A program made the position numbers and the translations under genes. Positions 41,901 through 54,290 of a DNA stretch of 64,000 nucleotides are shown here, one piece after another. The notes under the pieces were generated by a model. That model searched no databases. It was not told where the DNA came from and saw only the letters and a list, made by a program, of their open reading frames with translations. The first letter of the stretch is position 1. Each line of letters opens with the position of its first letter. The stretch lies in the NCBI RefSeq assembly GCF_020382885.2, contig NC_058496.1:2699001-2763000 (forward strand), read 5' to 3'. Source of the DNA: Scatophagus argus (lineage: Eukaryota; Chordata; Actinopteri; Scatophagidae).

Positions 41901-44470
41901 CAAATGCGATGCGTTCGGACTGGTTTGTTTTGAACGGATGAACATCCACATGCGTATCAGGTTTCAGCCCTGACAGTACAACGGACAATGGCCTTTTTGT
42001 TCTCTCTGTTAATGCTTTCCCACCTGTGTCTCCCTCAGGAAGCTATACAGTTAGATGGAGAGATCCTGTTCGCTCTGCTGCGGCGTTTCTCCCCGCTAGC
42101 CTTCCGCCATCTGGAGAAACACAAGATCGACCCCATCCTCTACATGACTGAATGGTTTATGTGTGCCTTCTCCAGGACGCTGCCCTGGGCCTCTGTGCTG
42201 CGGGTCTGGGACATGTTCCTCTGTGACGGTAACGCCGGCTTACAGCACTGTGGCTGCAGTGCTGCCACATGCTGTTGTCAAGCAGTTACACACTCAGTGA
42301 TACTCAATCACACGTCTCTTCTTCCTCTCCCAGGAGTGAAGATAATCTTCCGTGTGGGTTTGGTGCTGCTGAAGTGCATGCTGGGAACCCGGGAGAAGCT
42401 GAAGGCCTGCCAGGGCCAGTATGAGACCATGGAGCTCCTCAGGGCCATAGAGCCTCGATACATGCAGGAGGGCTTCCTCGTCCGAGAGGTAACGGCAACA
42501 CGATGTTGCTCAGCTTAATTGAAAATTAAAATTGTCCATTAACTGAAAGGTTTATGTGACACCAAAAACTGGGCCGTACAAAATAAGTTTTTTTTTGTTG
42601 TTGTTGAGTGCCCATTCACTCATATAATGAGTGAATGAATGGGGGCAGTCGTGGATCAGCGGTTAGGGTGTCGGACCCGTAACCGGTGGATCGCTGGTTC
42701 GATTCCCCGTCCCGGTGTCCATGGCTGAGGTACCCTTGAGCAAGGTACCTAACCCCCACTGCTCCCCGGGCGCTGCACGCGGTTGCCCACTGCCCCGGGT
42801 TTGCTGTGTGTGTGTGCACGTCACTTGGGTGGGTTAAATGCAGAGAACAAATTTCGTTGGAGTGAGTTCCCTCCAATGACAAAATATGTCACTTTAACTT
42901 TAATATAACCCAGTGATTAACTTACGTAACACAGTGGCAGAATGTATGACTACTCAAGGCTCAATAATAAAGCTTGCATCCACACGAGTCCATTTTAGTC
43001 TGAATCCGAAACGCTTTTGTTACGTTGCGCTTCTTGTCCACAGTACTGAGGCATTGTGGATTAGTGTGGACAGAGTCCTTCTGGAACATTTCGGATACAA
43101 TGACATAAAAAACCGATGGTCCCTTCCTGATTGGACCTCGTCAGTCTGATGTCGCCTTCCCTGATTCGTTGTGCTCGTATCATGTGATAATGATTGGCGT
43201 GAATGGCCCTGTGATCTGCGTATCAGGGCTCTAGTGTGGACACAGGACGTTCCGCATGTAAAAACTTGTGTCTGGACGGAGATCATATTCGTTCTGAATC
43301 GCCGCATTAAAACGAAATCGTTCAAAGTACAAAGTTCTGTGATAAAACATCTAAATTTTGATTTGCGTACACACATCTTTCTTTTTGTCTTTGCTGCCTG
43401 TCCAATCGCAGTGAGCCAGAGGCATGTATTTAAATAGAATGCAGCAGTTACAAATAGGAAATTTAGAAAAAGTAAACACGAATAGCATTACACATGGCAG
43501 GCTGAGACGTATGAAACCACATACTAAAGTTTGCTTAAGCCATGAATGGTCTTTGCTAGTGACAGCAAGTCATATTACACTGGCATAATCCTATAATGAT
43601 GTAGTGGAGTTCTGAGTCACTCGTGAACAAGAGGTGCTCAGAAATGCAGTGGAGGACACAGCAGAGAGTCTGAGAATGAGACCAGTTGAGCAGAGTGCTG
43701 GCCGGTCAGTGTCTGCTTCCTGTGCCAAGCTTTGTGTGAGTCTCTGTCCAGGCTAACAATCCGCCTCTTATATGAACAGTTGTCTTCACTGTGGGCGACC
43801 ATGCATCCACCCCAGCCCTGAGGCTCTCTGGCCTTTACGGAGTTCAAAGTTCAGAGGTTTAACACAAGTGCTGGACATGGATGGAAAGAACATACTGTTT
43901 TCTACACACTTCCTTGACTTGATGACGTGTCTCTTCCTGTCGCAGATTCTGGAGGTGCCGGTGACAGCGCGAGACGTGGAAAGGGAGCATCACACCCAGC
44001 TCAAGCGCTGGAAGAAGAACCGCGGAGAGCTGAATTTCAAATCGCCTCCAAGGATGCACGGCGCTCGGCTCATCATGTTGGCCGAGCCGCCGAGGCGCCA
44101 GGACCTGCTGCAGAACCCCACCATTCTGCTGGAGATGCCTCAGCCCACCTCACAGCTGAAGAAGGGCAAAGAGGAAAAGAAAAGCAAGAAGAAGAGCATG
44201 AAGAAATCCAAGCCCATTGAGGAGATCCCAAATCCTTATGCTCTACCTAGTGACCCACCACCTCCACCTCCACCCTCAGATCCACCAGCTCCTCCTCCAG
44301 TCAGCAGCGAGACCACATCAACTGTGCCACAGACTGAAACAGACTCACCTCAGCAGCAGCAGCAGCAGCAGCTGCAGCAGCAAGGGACAGAGCTTCCCCC
44401 TGCCAAAGAATCTCCTCTGCAGCGATCCACACAAAGCCTTAGCAGCACAGAGCTGGATACATACCTGTAG
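35982..44470 (+). CDS. TBC1D10A: TBC1D10A (EPI64), Rab/Arf-regulating TBC-domain GAP
   Basis: TBC1D10A is a Rab GAP that binds EBP50 in microvilli and affects Rab27A, Rab35 and Arf6 pathways. Nine coding exons: 35982-36163, 37668-37767, 39780-39887, 40083-40189, 40277-40391, 41499-41564, 42039-42228, 42334-42488, 43946-44470. They give 515 residues (human 508). The N-terminus has [12 protein letters not shown] and DKYGFIGG, as in human. The TBC domain spans about 95-310 and has both catalytic fingers: IEKDLHR with R151 and GYCQ with Q188. [18 protein letters not shown] and [15 protein letters not shown] are further matches. The last exon encodes a basic lysine-rich segment, a proline stretch, a polyglutamine run and the terminal DTYL, a class I PDZ ligand that in human binds EBP50. 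Adjacency to SF3A1 supports the 10A paralogue over 10B/10C. The ATG has a good context (CTACCATGG). Confidence 0.97.
36964..36989 (+). repeat. Poly(A) run in TBC1D10A intron 1
   Basis: A run of 26 adenines is followed by GAAAAAAAGAAAAG. It may be the tail of a retroposed copy in plus orientation, but no element body was recognised before it. Confidence 0.9.
39051..39403 (-). mobile_element. tRNA-derived SINE, minus orientation, in TBC1D10A intron
   Basis: Read on the minus strand it starts GGGGGCAGCCGTGGCCTAGA, with a pol III A-box-like segment TGGCCTAGAGGTTGG and the B box GGTTCGATTCC. A body containing CCCGGGCGCTTGATGCTGCC follows, then a tail AATAAAGTTGATTCTATTCT that runs into (ATTCT)n. 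This is the head-body-tail layout of a teleost tRNA-derived SINE. It shares the head and the GCTCC/CCGGGCGC body words with the copy at 42641-42900. Confidence 0.85.
40392..41498 (+). other. TBC1D10A intron with possible MITE remnant
   Basis: No exon lies between 40391 and 41499. Stretches around 40690-40720 (TTTTTAGTCCATACTA) and 40990-41025 (GTGTAGTATGGACGTAGCC) are roughly inverted and look like ends of a fish DNA-transposon fragment, but the ends are too diverged to delimit. A related-looking stretch is at 42970-43330 in the last intron. Confidence 0.35.
42641..42900 (+). mobile_element. tRNA-derived SINE, plus orientation, in TBC1D10A intron
   Basis: The tRNA-like head begins GGGGGCAGTCGTGGATCAGC and has an A-box-like GGATCAGCGGTTAGGG and a perfect B box GGTTCGATTCC about 45 nt later. 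The body has TACCCTTGAGCAAGGTACCT and ACTGCTCCCCGGGCGC. The 3' part GGGTTAAATGCAGAGAACAA leads to a tail near TATGTCACTTTAAC. This is a typical teleost SINE arrangement. It lies just after exon 42334-42488 of TBC1D10A. Confidence 0.88.
42901..43945 (+). other. Last TBC1D10A intron, remainder
   Basis: No exon was recognised. At about 42970-43330 is sequence with GTGTGGAC and GTCTGGACGG words and inverted character, resembling a decayed DNA-transposon fragment. The ORFs of up to 118 codons on either strand show no familiar motifs. Confidence 0.4.
44350..44383 (+). repeat. TBC1D10A: CAG repeat coding polyglutamine in TBC1D10A
   Basis: CAG triplets broken by one CTG encode a run of glutamines with one leucine ([11 protein letters not shown]) near the C-terminus. 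It lies outside the TBC domain, in the low-complexity tail, and is expected to vary in length. Confidence 0.9.
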
Positions 44471-46800
44471 CTCTGCCGCGGTCACTGTGTGTGTGTGTGT
44501 GTGTGTTTGTGCACGTCTGTCTGTGTGTTTGTGTTTGTGTGTGGACGAAGCACCAGCACCCTTCAGCCAATGACCAGCAAGCCTTGCCAAGGTCTCTGAT
44601 TGGCCAGCATCACTATTATTCTAGTGTTTGACTGTTTTGTATTCATTTTAATCACCATTTTGCCTACGATGTTATTGGTATACACTAAAGGATCATCACT
44701 AATTGTAAAATCCTTTGATGCTGAAGCCATTCCTCCACCTGAAACTGAAGTTACCTCCATAAGTCTTAGTGTTCCAGGGAGACATGTTACTGAATTATTG
44801 GGAGCAAAGTCATTTCTTCACAGCAGTGTGCTTTTGAGGTGTAGATGGGACTTAAAGGCACATTTCACCCCAAAGTCAAAAACATAAATCATGACCTTGT
44901 CACTCAATATAATCCACAGTGCTTGTTGTGAGCACTTGCATGTAGGAACTACTTTCTTTTCGTATCACTGTGCAGAAGTAAGCGTGCACTCATGGACAAG
45001 AGGCCAACTAACTTAGCTAACTAACAGTACAGGTCAGCCAAGAAGGACGGCATTAGTGTTCACCTCCTGCCCTGACGAACACAAGCCTGTAAGAGGAAAA
45101 ATGTGTGAATTTTGGGTGAACTGTCCCTTTAAGGAGCATCGAGGTGCCACTGCTTATGCCATTTTTTGTATACATTTCCAGTTTGACACTATTGAGAGCG
45201 TTAGTGATCCTGTGCAGCAGTGGTTGTGGGCTCCTGATATGCTTCTTTAAAGTATTATGTGCCATTCTGGGGGTTGTCCACTAGAGGGCAGCCTCACCGA
45301 GATTTCAGCTCTATTTCCTGTTACATTCCCTGCAAGTACCCTCACCACAGGATTTACAAAGTTTGGGAGGTATTATTATTTTCAAATTAAGCTTATGTTT
45401 TCTTTCCAGTAGGTTAACTTGTGCATTTCATATTTTATATTTTTAATCATCTTTCTAAAGCCAAGAAATCCAGTCACGCCACATAACATTCATGCATGTC
45501 TTTTTCTCCAAAGCACTATTTATTTAAAAAAAAAAAAAACATGATATTTGTTGTTTGTGCACGCCCAACTCGTGCACAAATGGTCACATTTTTCCAGCAT
45601 CAGTTGACTTGGTGTGGTGTAACTCTGTATAAACTCACTGTGCCAGGAGCATCCAGCCACTTCACAGCAGCAGTAATTCTTGCTTGGCAGCAGAGGATAA
45701 CACTGGACGTTCCTCGCTGTACAACACATTCCTGCCTTGTTAAAAGCTAATCTGTCTCGAAGCTGTCTCTTGCCAAATGCAGATCTGTATAATGTGTGTT
45801 TGTGGGTGTGTTTCCTGTGACATCGTGGACAGTGAGTGATTGCCAGTCGCCTCGTGGTGCTGACCTGCCTCTTGACAAGAAGATCTTGTAAGAGCGTTGG
45901 TTCTGGTTTTTTTCTAATACTTTGCTAGAATTTCCAAAGCGGACTAAGGCTGTGTTGTTCTGAGATGACCTACGACCACTTCCTGTGACCAGACTAATTC
46001 TGTTAGTACAGTCAAGAGGGATGATGGGATGTTTTGGGGGGTGGGGGGTTGTTTGTAGCATTTGTCTTTGGAAAATCGGGCTAATTTCTCTGGGAAGACG
46101 CACAGAGGGACAAACAAATGGGACAATCTTTTCTCTCTGTGTCAGTCCAAGTCTGTTTTCTAACTTTCATCACAAACGGTAAAGGGAGTTTTGACAAACA
46201 TAAGCACACGTGTGTATTATGTGTTTGTGTATATAAAAAACATAAAAAAAATCTGCTAAAGAATGCATGTTTGTTCAGTTATAAAAGGCAGTGGGGGTTG
46301 AATGGATTTCCCTGCAGTCACTTGCCTGGACGCAGTAGTTTTTTGTTTTTGTTTTTGTTTTTTGTTTTTAGTTGCTTATATTTACACACCGCACATTTCG
46401 CTGACATTTTAATTTAATGTTCTTTGTGTAGATAAAACATGTAAAATAGCAATTTGTTTTGTAATGTAATCTATTTTTCAATCTAAAATGCTATATTTTA
46501 TTGAGCAGTTACAGAAGCTGCAGAGAGGACAGCTCTAAAACCCTTTGAGATTTAGCACCGTGTATTTACTTCAACATTTGTAACACTATAAGAAAAACAT
46601 AACAGAAATTTTGGGCTAACTTCTGCAAGTGAAAAAGTCTTTCTTACTCTAAGGACAGACAGGTATTACTTTACCATTCACATTCACGAGTTATGAAAGT
46701 GATGTTTGACAACCGTGAAGCAGAATGCATCATCATGAGTTTAACTTTTACAAATAAATCTTTGTGTTTGAAGCTGACTTAAACCCTTTGTGTTTCAGTT
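44471..46800 (+). other. TBC1D10A 3' UTR and downstream sequence
   Basis: After the stop codon come imperfect TG repeats (about 44487-44545), then AT-rich sequence of 3' UTR type. A TTAA-flanked MITE sits at 44852-45132. AATAAA-like signals near 46755 could end a long 3' UTR, but the true end is unknown. A polypurine/G-rich stretch lies at 46030-46050. No coding exon was seen. Confidence 0.5.
44852..45132. mobile_element. TTAA-flanked MITE in TBC1D10A 3' region
   Basis: The element is 281 bp. The left end is TTAAAGGCACATTTCACCCC; the reverse complement of the right end is TTAAAGGGACAGTTCACCCA. TTAA is present at both ends. The ends are close to those of 50440-50767, so both belong to one family. 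It carries no coding sequence. Confidence 0.8.
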
Positions 46801-47346
46801 GTGAGCATATTGTAGGTAAATGGATGTAACGTCTCGTCTCCACCACCAGATGGCGCTGCGGAGTCATCCCTTTGAAATGAAGCTGTGGGTTACTACATGC
46901 ATTGTTCTGTGGTCAGTGTTGTGAAAAGTCCCCTAAAGTCAGACTTCAGTAAGTAAAAGTCTTGAAGTATCTGATAGTAAATGTACCTCAGAATCAAAAG
47001 TACTTATACACATTTACTGGGGTTGACTGATTATCAGGTGCAATGTTTCTTATCTGGTCTCTGTTAAAGTCATGTAAAAAAAAAAAAAATTAAGTCAATT
47101 CATGGACCAGTCATGAAAGTAGCTAAAAGTCAGCTCATGATTCTGTTCTTACGTTATTGCACAAGTACTAATAATCTAATGAAGTGATATAGTCGGTCAA
47201 CAGTCTCAGAGGATCATCTGGTCTGCCTTCCGAGTCACTGCTGCCTCGCTGCGGTGTACAACTTATATGGTACTTATTTTTACATCAGTGTGTTTCTTAT
47301 GATGTGGGTTCATAGGAAAAACTACACATATGGTGTGTAGACATGA

Positions 47347-47364
47347 GGGGGGGGGGGGGGGGGG
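47347..47364 (+). repeat. G18 homopolymer
   Basis: Eighteen consecutive guanines. The length may be unreliable in the assembly. Such runs can form G-quadruplexes. Confidence 0.9.
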
Positions 47365-49972
47365 TCCACATGAAGGACTGCCATGGTTAAAGGAGCAGCT
47401 GTGCTTATTTGTTGTGTTGCTGATAGCTAACTCTGATCTGTAATTATGAAGCTACAGCTAGCAGACAGTTAGCTTAAAACAAAGATGGCTAATTAACTCT
47501 TTATGCTATGTGATCTGTCTCGTCATATGATGGCCTATTTCTTGTTCTCAATTAGAGAACTTTAGAGGTGCTGCCATTAGGATTTGCTCAGGCTAACTGT
47601 TTGCAGTCTTTAAGATAAGTAGCTGCTGGCTCCAGGCAGCTACATATTTAGTGTATGAGAGCGCTGTCAATGTTCTCCTGTTTAAGTGGAGATAACTTCT
47701 CCCTTCTGGGGTTTCCAAGTGGTGTCACTGCAATGAATCGCTGTCGCATAGACAATGAGATCCCTTTCCGTTTTGCTCAGCGCAGTAACAGCACAGGACA
47801 CAAGCGTGAGTTTATCCATTCATTTAGTCAACAGTGGAGGCACGAAGTAGGTAGAAATGGTGCCAGCTTGACTGGGTCACCCGTCAGCTGCTTAGTGCAG
47901 TCAAATGAATCATCTCCGCTACATAGCACACAAATCTTATCAAATGGGAGTCCGCGGTCTGGTGTGCATCTGTCTGGGCATTCTGCAAATGAATAAAAGA
48001 TAGTGAAGCCACTGTAGGAGTGCATCCGTTCATGACACAGATATTTGACCTCTTACCCTCTCAGGCTTTCTCTTCAACTTGAACAGCCTCCCCCTGAGGA
48101 AGTCATTCCTGGTCTTTCTCCTCGTTTAGACTAATAACAGGTTGCTGTTCTTTTCTTAATTCGCTGTTTGAACTGCCAAATGCCTCTCTTCTGCACCTCG
48201 AGGTGTGGGATATTGGAGGTCTTTTGCCTCAGGCTTTAAAGTTCCAAATTGCTACCTTGATGACCTCGGAAAGCCTGCTAACTCATTTCTAATCGTCCAG
48301 CAAGGCGTGAGCTGCAGCTGTTGACCTCTGGTCATCAGGGGCTCAGAGCCGAGATTAAACGAGAAGGCAGCAATTTGATTTTGTTGTCTTAACAGTTACC
48401 ATTTGATAAGTTGTGTGTTCTCATTCCGGCTGTGGTACGCTCGGTGAGTGTGGATGTGGTTAATAGCTTGACAGAAGTGTCAGTAGCTGTTAATCATACT
48501 TAGCCATTGTGTCTTTCCAAGAAGGCCATTATGGAGCATTATGGGATCTGTTGATGTTTGCCCACATGAGGCACAGCAACAGTTAATGCTCGAGGTCCCT
48601 GAGGAATGCATGCACCGTCACGCTTTCCCTCTTTGCATCGGACACCTGGCCCTCTTTCAGTGCCACCGTTCCATTTACATCTCAAAGGGGGACGACCAAG
48701 AAGGCTCTCTCTGTGCTCCCTTCCTTACTCCAGAAATGATCTGATTTATCTCTTCATCAACGGAAATATATGCCTTTAGAGGGCCACCCCGCCTCTCTCA
48801 TCCCCAGCTAGTAGAGACGGGAGAGGGAGCAGTAAAAAGAGAGACTTGTGATCCTCCGTGTGATCCCAGACCCAACGGACCCCTGTCACAGTGCTTGATT
48901 CATGTGATGTGGGTGACTTTCTCTCTGCTCCCAGGCTCAGTGTGTTAAGGCACATGGGGGGTGGGGGGAGACGGCATAACGCAAAGGAAAGGCGCCTGTG
49001 TTCCTGAGGTATCCGATTCCCACGTTTGATGGAGCATGACAGGTTGGCTCAGGTCACATTAAAAGGCCACAGTAACAAATATGAGGGCAGACATTGTGAT
49101 CGTCTGTGCAGGTGAACTTTCCATGGCAGTGGGGATAAAAAGTTATTTATTGCACTGAGGGAAAACATCGGTCTTTGTGGCGTTAAGAGGGAGGGGATCC
49201 CGGTGGGACGGTCAGGGTGGATAATTGAATCATCCTCATGTTGTTCTTTCGGTTTGGACCTCTTAGGTTCATCTGCCAAGGGAAAAGCCCTCACTTTTAG
49301 CTTCCCCTTTGAGTGTTATGGATAACTGTGTTCTTTTACACTTCAGGCCTTTAAAGCAGATGATTTATAACTGCCCTTTATTTCTGCAGCATTGCAGTTT
49401 GTTGTTGTGTCATGCATGCTAATTGTCTTTGGCCCTGCAGGTTTCTTCCTGAATGGTATTATGACGGCTCTCCTTCCAGACGAAGCTTGGTAAATATTCT
49501 CCATCCTCGGGCTCCTGTCCGCCACGTCTGAGCACCGCGAACAAAGACGACTGTTAAACATTGTCATGAATGCCTGCCAATGTTTTAAAGCTGGAGCGGT
49601 GCCTGCAGGCTCGACGATTCCATCATGCGATATAAAAAGCTCTGTGTACCTTGGAAATGTTGCTCTGGCACCTATGCTGTTTCCACTGTATAATTTTGCG
49701 TCCATTTACGGTCTACAAGTGGCCATATAAACGGCTAATACTTAGCTGGTAAATTCAACATAGAATAACAACCGAAAATTCTCATGGGTGCATTTAGCAA
49801 AATACTTTAAATGTCATCGCGGTTACTTATTCCAGCTACTCCCAGTGGACACACCCCACATTAGGGACCGTACGAAAACTGTTGGGGTGGGGCAGGGGGT
49901 CTAACTTTATGTTTGACTGTCCCCAGAGTTATTAATGTTTGGTTTGGGCATTAATAATGCCCCCCCTCCCCC

Positions 49973-49975
<3 letters not shown>

Positions 49976-50017
<42 letters not shown>
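49976..50017. repeat. (CA)n microsatellite
   Basis: About 21 CA units preceded by a C-rich tract (CCCCCCTCCCCCCCT), in the gene-poor flank. Confidence 0.97.
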
Positions 50018-50020
<3 letters not shown>

Positions 50021-50439
50021 GCAGGCGAATAAGAAGAGAATTAAGCTGACTCCCTAATTTCTCAACTCAACCCAGAAGTCGATATACATCAATGGAACAA
50101 TCTCTTTTGCAGAGCCCAAATCACACATCAGGACTGTGATTAACAACAGCTGAATTATGGGAAAAATAAAAACCAGTGCGTTCTGTGAGCTGCTCTCTAT
50201 TTTTGAACCAAGAGCTGCTAAATGAACTGTTTTTACCGCTCAGTGAATAACAGGGAGCAGGATGAGGCCCTTTTTGCCTTTGCACCCAGGAGTCAGACAC
50301 GTTGGGTTGAATGTGCTCATGTTTTTGGTGGTTCCTTACTTATGGATGGAATTATAGTAAACAGCAATGAACCCTGCCCCCCGGGACCCCTGGGGGTCCC
50401 CGAGACCACACTTTGAGAACAACTGCATTACATTATAGG

Positions 50440-50767
50440 TTAAAGGAACAGTTCACCCAAAAATGAAGTTCAGTCATTGTCTGCTTGCCCTCATACCTGC
50501 TGAAAGTCGGATTTAGTTTCATTTCTAGATCTTCACAGCAAAAGAGCATCGCAGCATACGACTGAAGACGTTGTGGATTTGTTTTAAACCAGAAACATAA
50601 AATGGCTCTGGACAGCTCGTCTGGCATAATCAAGATGATTTGATGACTTCACTGCATGAAGGCCCACAAATGGTATCTGGACAAGGAAACTTCGTCCGAC
50701 CTTCCATCAACACGAGGGTGAGTACGTAAAGATTAAATTTTCATGTTTGGGCAAACTATCCCTTTAA
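50440..50767. mobile_element. TTAA-flanked MITE
   Basis: The element is 328 bp. The left end is TTAAAGGAACAGTTCACCCA; the reverse complement of the right end is TTAAAGGGATAGTTTGCCCA, and both continue AAA-ATGAA. TTAA is at each outer end. It resembles a very common teleost non-autonomous family as I remember it. No transposase is present. Confidence 0.87.
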
Positions 50768-53700
50768 CTGTTTATGGTATAATTAATTTTGCCATACTTC
50801 TGTTGTAATGCAAAATGTCACCCTGTCCAGAGAGGTGAAGTTCAGTCCCTTCCTGACATGCTGGCCTCACCAGCAACTAGAAAATAAAGCCAGTGGGACC
50901 TGAATGTTCTCTGCGTATGGCAACACAAAATGTTTTCATGTTTCATGTTTTCAGTGTGAGCATTCAACCTTCTTTTGCACTGCATGTCAGAAGGAAATCA
51001 TTTTCACACAGTCCCTCACCAGATGTTAAAATAACAAACTTAAAAACCACAACCATTTAGTGGTTTTGGGGGGTTCGGATCACACGGAGCAACAGGGCTG
51101 CGTCTGTCAAGAGAGATCCAAACATGCGGGTGAATGTTAAAAAGGTAAATGAGGCGTAGTAATTGTGTCTGCTAATCACCTGCTGCTGCGCCTACAGGAT
51201 ATTTTAGCTCCAAACGATGGGTGTGTGGAGGTTATGTGGGGGTAAGTGCTGCACACCTGTGTGGCTCTCGTGCTCCTTGAGGAGTTTTAGGTGTTTCATT
51301 TAATCTCCATCAGCTGCCCCCCCGCCTCCCACCCCCACCCATCCTCCTGACCTCTCAGCCCTCCACATCCCCCGGCTCAGCAGTGCCAGAGGCATGCGCA
51401 ATTACGGCTGTGAAGTCTTGTCAAGTAAATGAGGCATAAGCAGCGGCTACATTTTTCCTGACACTCTTTGTGGAGACTTGAGTCGCTCTTCATTCCCCTG
51501 CTGGTGGTGATTAAAGTTGTCACAGTTGTTTTTTTCCAGATCCTTGTGTTCTGATTGAGCTGTTTTCCTGGTTTGTCCGATGTGAGTTCCCTCCTTAATG
51601 AGGACAGTGAAACAACCTGAAGTCTGTGGGCCTCCATCCACAGCTGGCTCCTCGTTATCCCCCTCTTACCCCTCTCCGCTGGCTCCTGTCCTCTGCTTTT
51701 TGGGTGGCACTGATAATCACTGATTAACAGAGCCGGGTAGGGAATTAGCTGTAAAATGGCTCTCTCCAGGTGTTTGTTTACTTGTGTGTGCGCCTGCCGA
51801 GGCTCCTGGCTGGTGGGTGATGAGTTACAGACACAGATGGTGGGCATCAGCAGGCTGGCCGGGGGCAGATTAGCAGCCTCCCGTGTCTGAGCAGCCCCAT
51901 CCCAGCCTGCTCCCACTCCCACTGAGCCCCAGAGGAGTGTCTGTCTGTAACTCTACTCGCTTTGGCAAGCCTCCTGTGTTGATGGAGGCCAACCATGGGC
52001 TTATCTCGTCTCATTCCCCCATCAGTGGGCCTAGCAGGCTCGGGGCTCCCAAAGAGAAGGGGCGGGTGTGTGTGTGTGTGTGTTTGTATATGTGGGGTGG
52101 GGGTGGTGGACTTGGTGGGGATGTCTGTGAAAACAGCCTTGTTTTGAAAAGGTAATGCTGTTGCCTTTAAGCTGCACAGATTTGTAATTAGAGGTAACTT
52201 TACACCACTAAATGGAGCTTATCTAAACGCATACTCTTCTGCACTTTTATTGCATGGCGTCTTAAGTGTAGAACCTCCTTTTTTTTCACTACTCAGGCTT
52301 TGTGATTTTTTTATGATTCAACATTGAAGGTCCGGGCTGTAAGCCTCTGTGTGCTCGATGTGTGGGATGGCAGCAGCCACATGTGCCACCTCCACAGGGA
52401 TGTGTTGGTAAATCCCCTCTTCCGCTGCATGAAAAGTGCCTACAGTGCACATTTTGTTATGATGCCATGTTGCATTGGACAGGAAGCACAGTTCAAGCAG
52501 TCCAGGTCAAAGGTCAGCCAGATGCGATGCAGAGGGTGCAGGGGGGGGGGGGGACTGGGCAGCCTGTAGGTTAGTGTTCAGAGGCCTGTTTATTTTATAA
52601 ACAGTGGGAATAGATTAGTATTGGAGCCAGGCTCCCTCAGCCATATGGGGAGGATGTCCTCTTTGTTAGGAGGCTCTTAACAAACCATTGTGTCCGTATC
52701 TGGAGACACACTGGTATAATTTCTGGTCACCATTAATGATGGGTTGATGTTGTTGCCAATACACGTGTGCGTGGACCCAAGGATGCATCGTCTGCACAAC
52801 ATCCATTCTGGATATAATAGAGCATTGAATGATTGTGTTAGTAGTTTTGAGTCATTAGGGGTGTTGGCACACACAGGCCGTCGTCGCCGCCTGGGCTGGG
52901 TGGGAAAAACAGGAAATGGATGGACCCCCCCAGCCTTAGCGCCAGTCTAATGAATCCTGCTTGAAGACGTTTGTGTGTGGCTCATCTCCTGAAGACTCGC
53001 AGTCCCTTCCTGCCATTGTTTGGGGTTTTTGTGAGATGCAGTAGCAGTAAAGTGTCTTTGATGACTCCAACTGTCATCGCCCGGCTGGACTCATGGGTCT
53101 CCTTCAGCACTTAAGGATTTATTTAAACATTCTGTTGTTTAATGGTTTAAATGCTCTCATCCAGAGAGCCCCGCTGTACTGCAAATATTTTAAATGTGGT
53201 TACATCTGATTTGTGCCCATCGACCCTCATAGCACAACTGCCTTCCAACTGTAGCCCGAATACAGGCAGCACACCATTCACATGGTTTGTGTCTTCTTGC
53301 TGTGAAATATTTTCATGGCTGGCTGTTGAAAACTGCTCCCAGCAGTGATGCTGTCAGCCAGATTAACTATCGACCTGAGCCAGGACACTGCAGAGCTGCT
53401 GACAAGCCTGCTGCAGGGAAACATATCTTAATGTTATGCGTACGTGATCTACCGTAATAACAGCAACAGTGAAACGCCTCGTGAAGCATCAGCGGTTCAT
53501 AGCCTTTACTGTCCCACGTACCCCCACAGTGTCATCAGACTCATGACATTTGTTAGCTGACTGTGGTTTCAGCCTACTGTTGGTAGCTTACTGGTTATTG
53601 TCTAAAGAACATCACACCAGTTTATGTCCATTTTGTCTTAATGCCAATGGGTTGCATGTGGATGTATTATAATCACATTATGATTTATATTCCAGAGAGC

Positions 53701-53849
53701 TTTCCACTTGCAGAGATAGGCTACCTTTGGCTACTATTTTACCTCAGTGGTCAGCATGATAGAATACATTTCTAAAGATGATGATGGTGTGATGCCCTGT
53801 TTAGTGTCACACACACTAACTGTATAATAAACAGTGGACGGAGCCGCTG

Positions 53850-54290
53850 TGACGTCACCCACTGGTTTGTGGATTGCGGTTTTAAAGCCTCGATTTTGGC
53901 ATTATGGCCGCCTGGAGCCAGAATATATTTGGCCGAGACGTCGGAGCTGATTCTCACTGCTATGCCTCTGCAAGCCCAAAGACATGTTGTGGTAGTGTCT
54001 TCAATCATAAAGTAACCACACCTTAAAGCATACTCTGCTTTATGGTCTATTTGACTCTGAATGGGACCATAATTTACAAAAGGAACATCATGCTTTACTG
54101 AAGAAGACTGAGACCATAAACTCATCAGGAAACTGTTCACTGAGGTCATAATTCAACTGAGAAGTTAATTCATTTTCTCATGAGCTTATATATAATCACA
54201 CTTCTTTTTGAAACCAGTGGAGGCGCCCCCCACAGGCCATTAGAAGAATGCAGATTTAAGGTACTTACACATTGGCTTCATTTTTCACAC
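53850..54290 (+). repeat. Dispersed teleost repeat, copy B
   Basis: This is the fuller copy of the repeat at 1721-2038. Landmarks run from GTCACCCACTGGTTTGTGGA through GAGACCATAAACTCATCAGG and CAACTGAGAAGTTAAT to AGGCGCCCCCCACAGGCCAT, and end near TTGGCTTCATTTTTCACACC. Both are on the plus strand. The boundaries are approximate. Confidence 0.75.

Noticed and set aside
42661-42732. tRNA gene
   Set aside because: A-box-like and B-box sequences are present, but no complete cloverleaf was seen and the segment continues into a SINE body; it is the SINE head.
48320-48345. Estrogen response element at TGACCTCTGGTCA
   Set aside because: The half-sites are everted (TGACC then GGTCA), not the inverted GGTCAnnnTGACC arrangement of an ERE; no other support.
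51377-51922. 181-codon minus-strand ORF
   Set aside because: No recognisable family or splice context; the sequence resembles GC-rich noncoding DNA read in an open frame.
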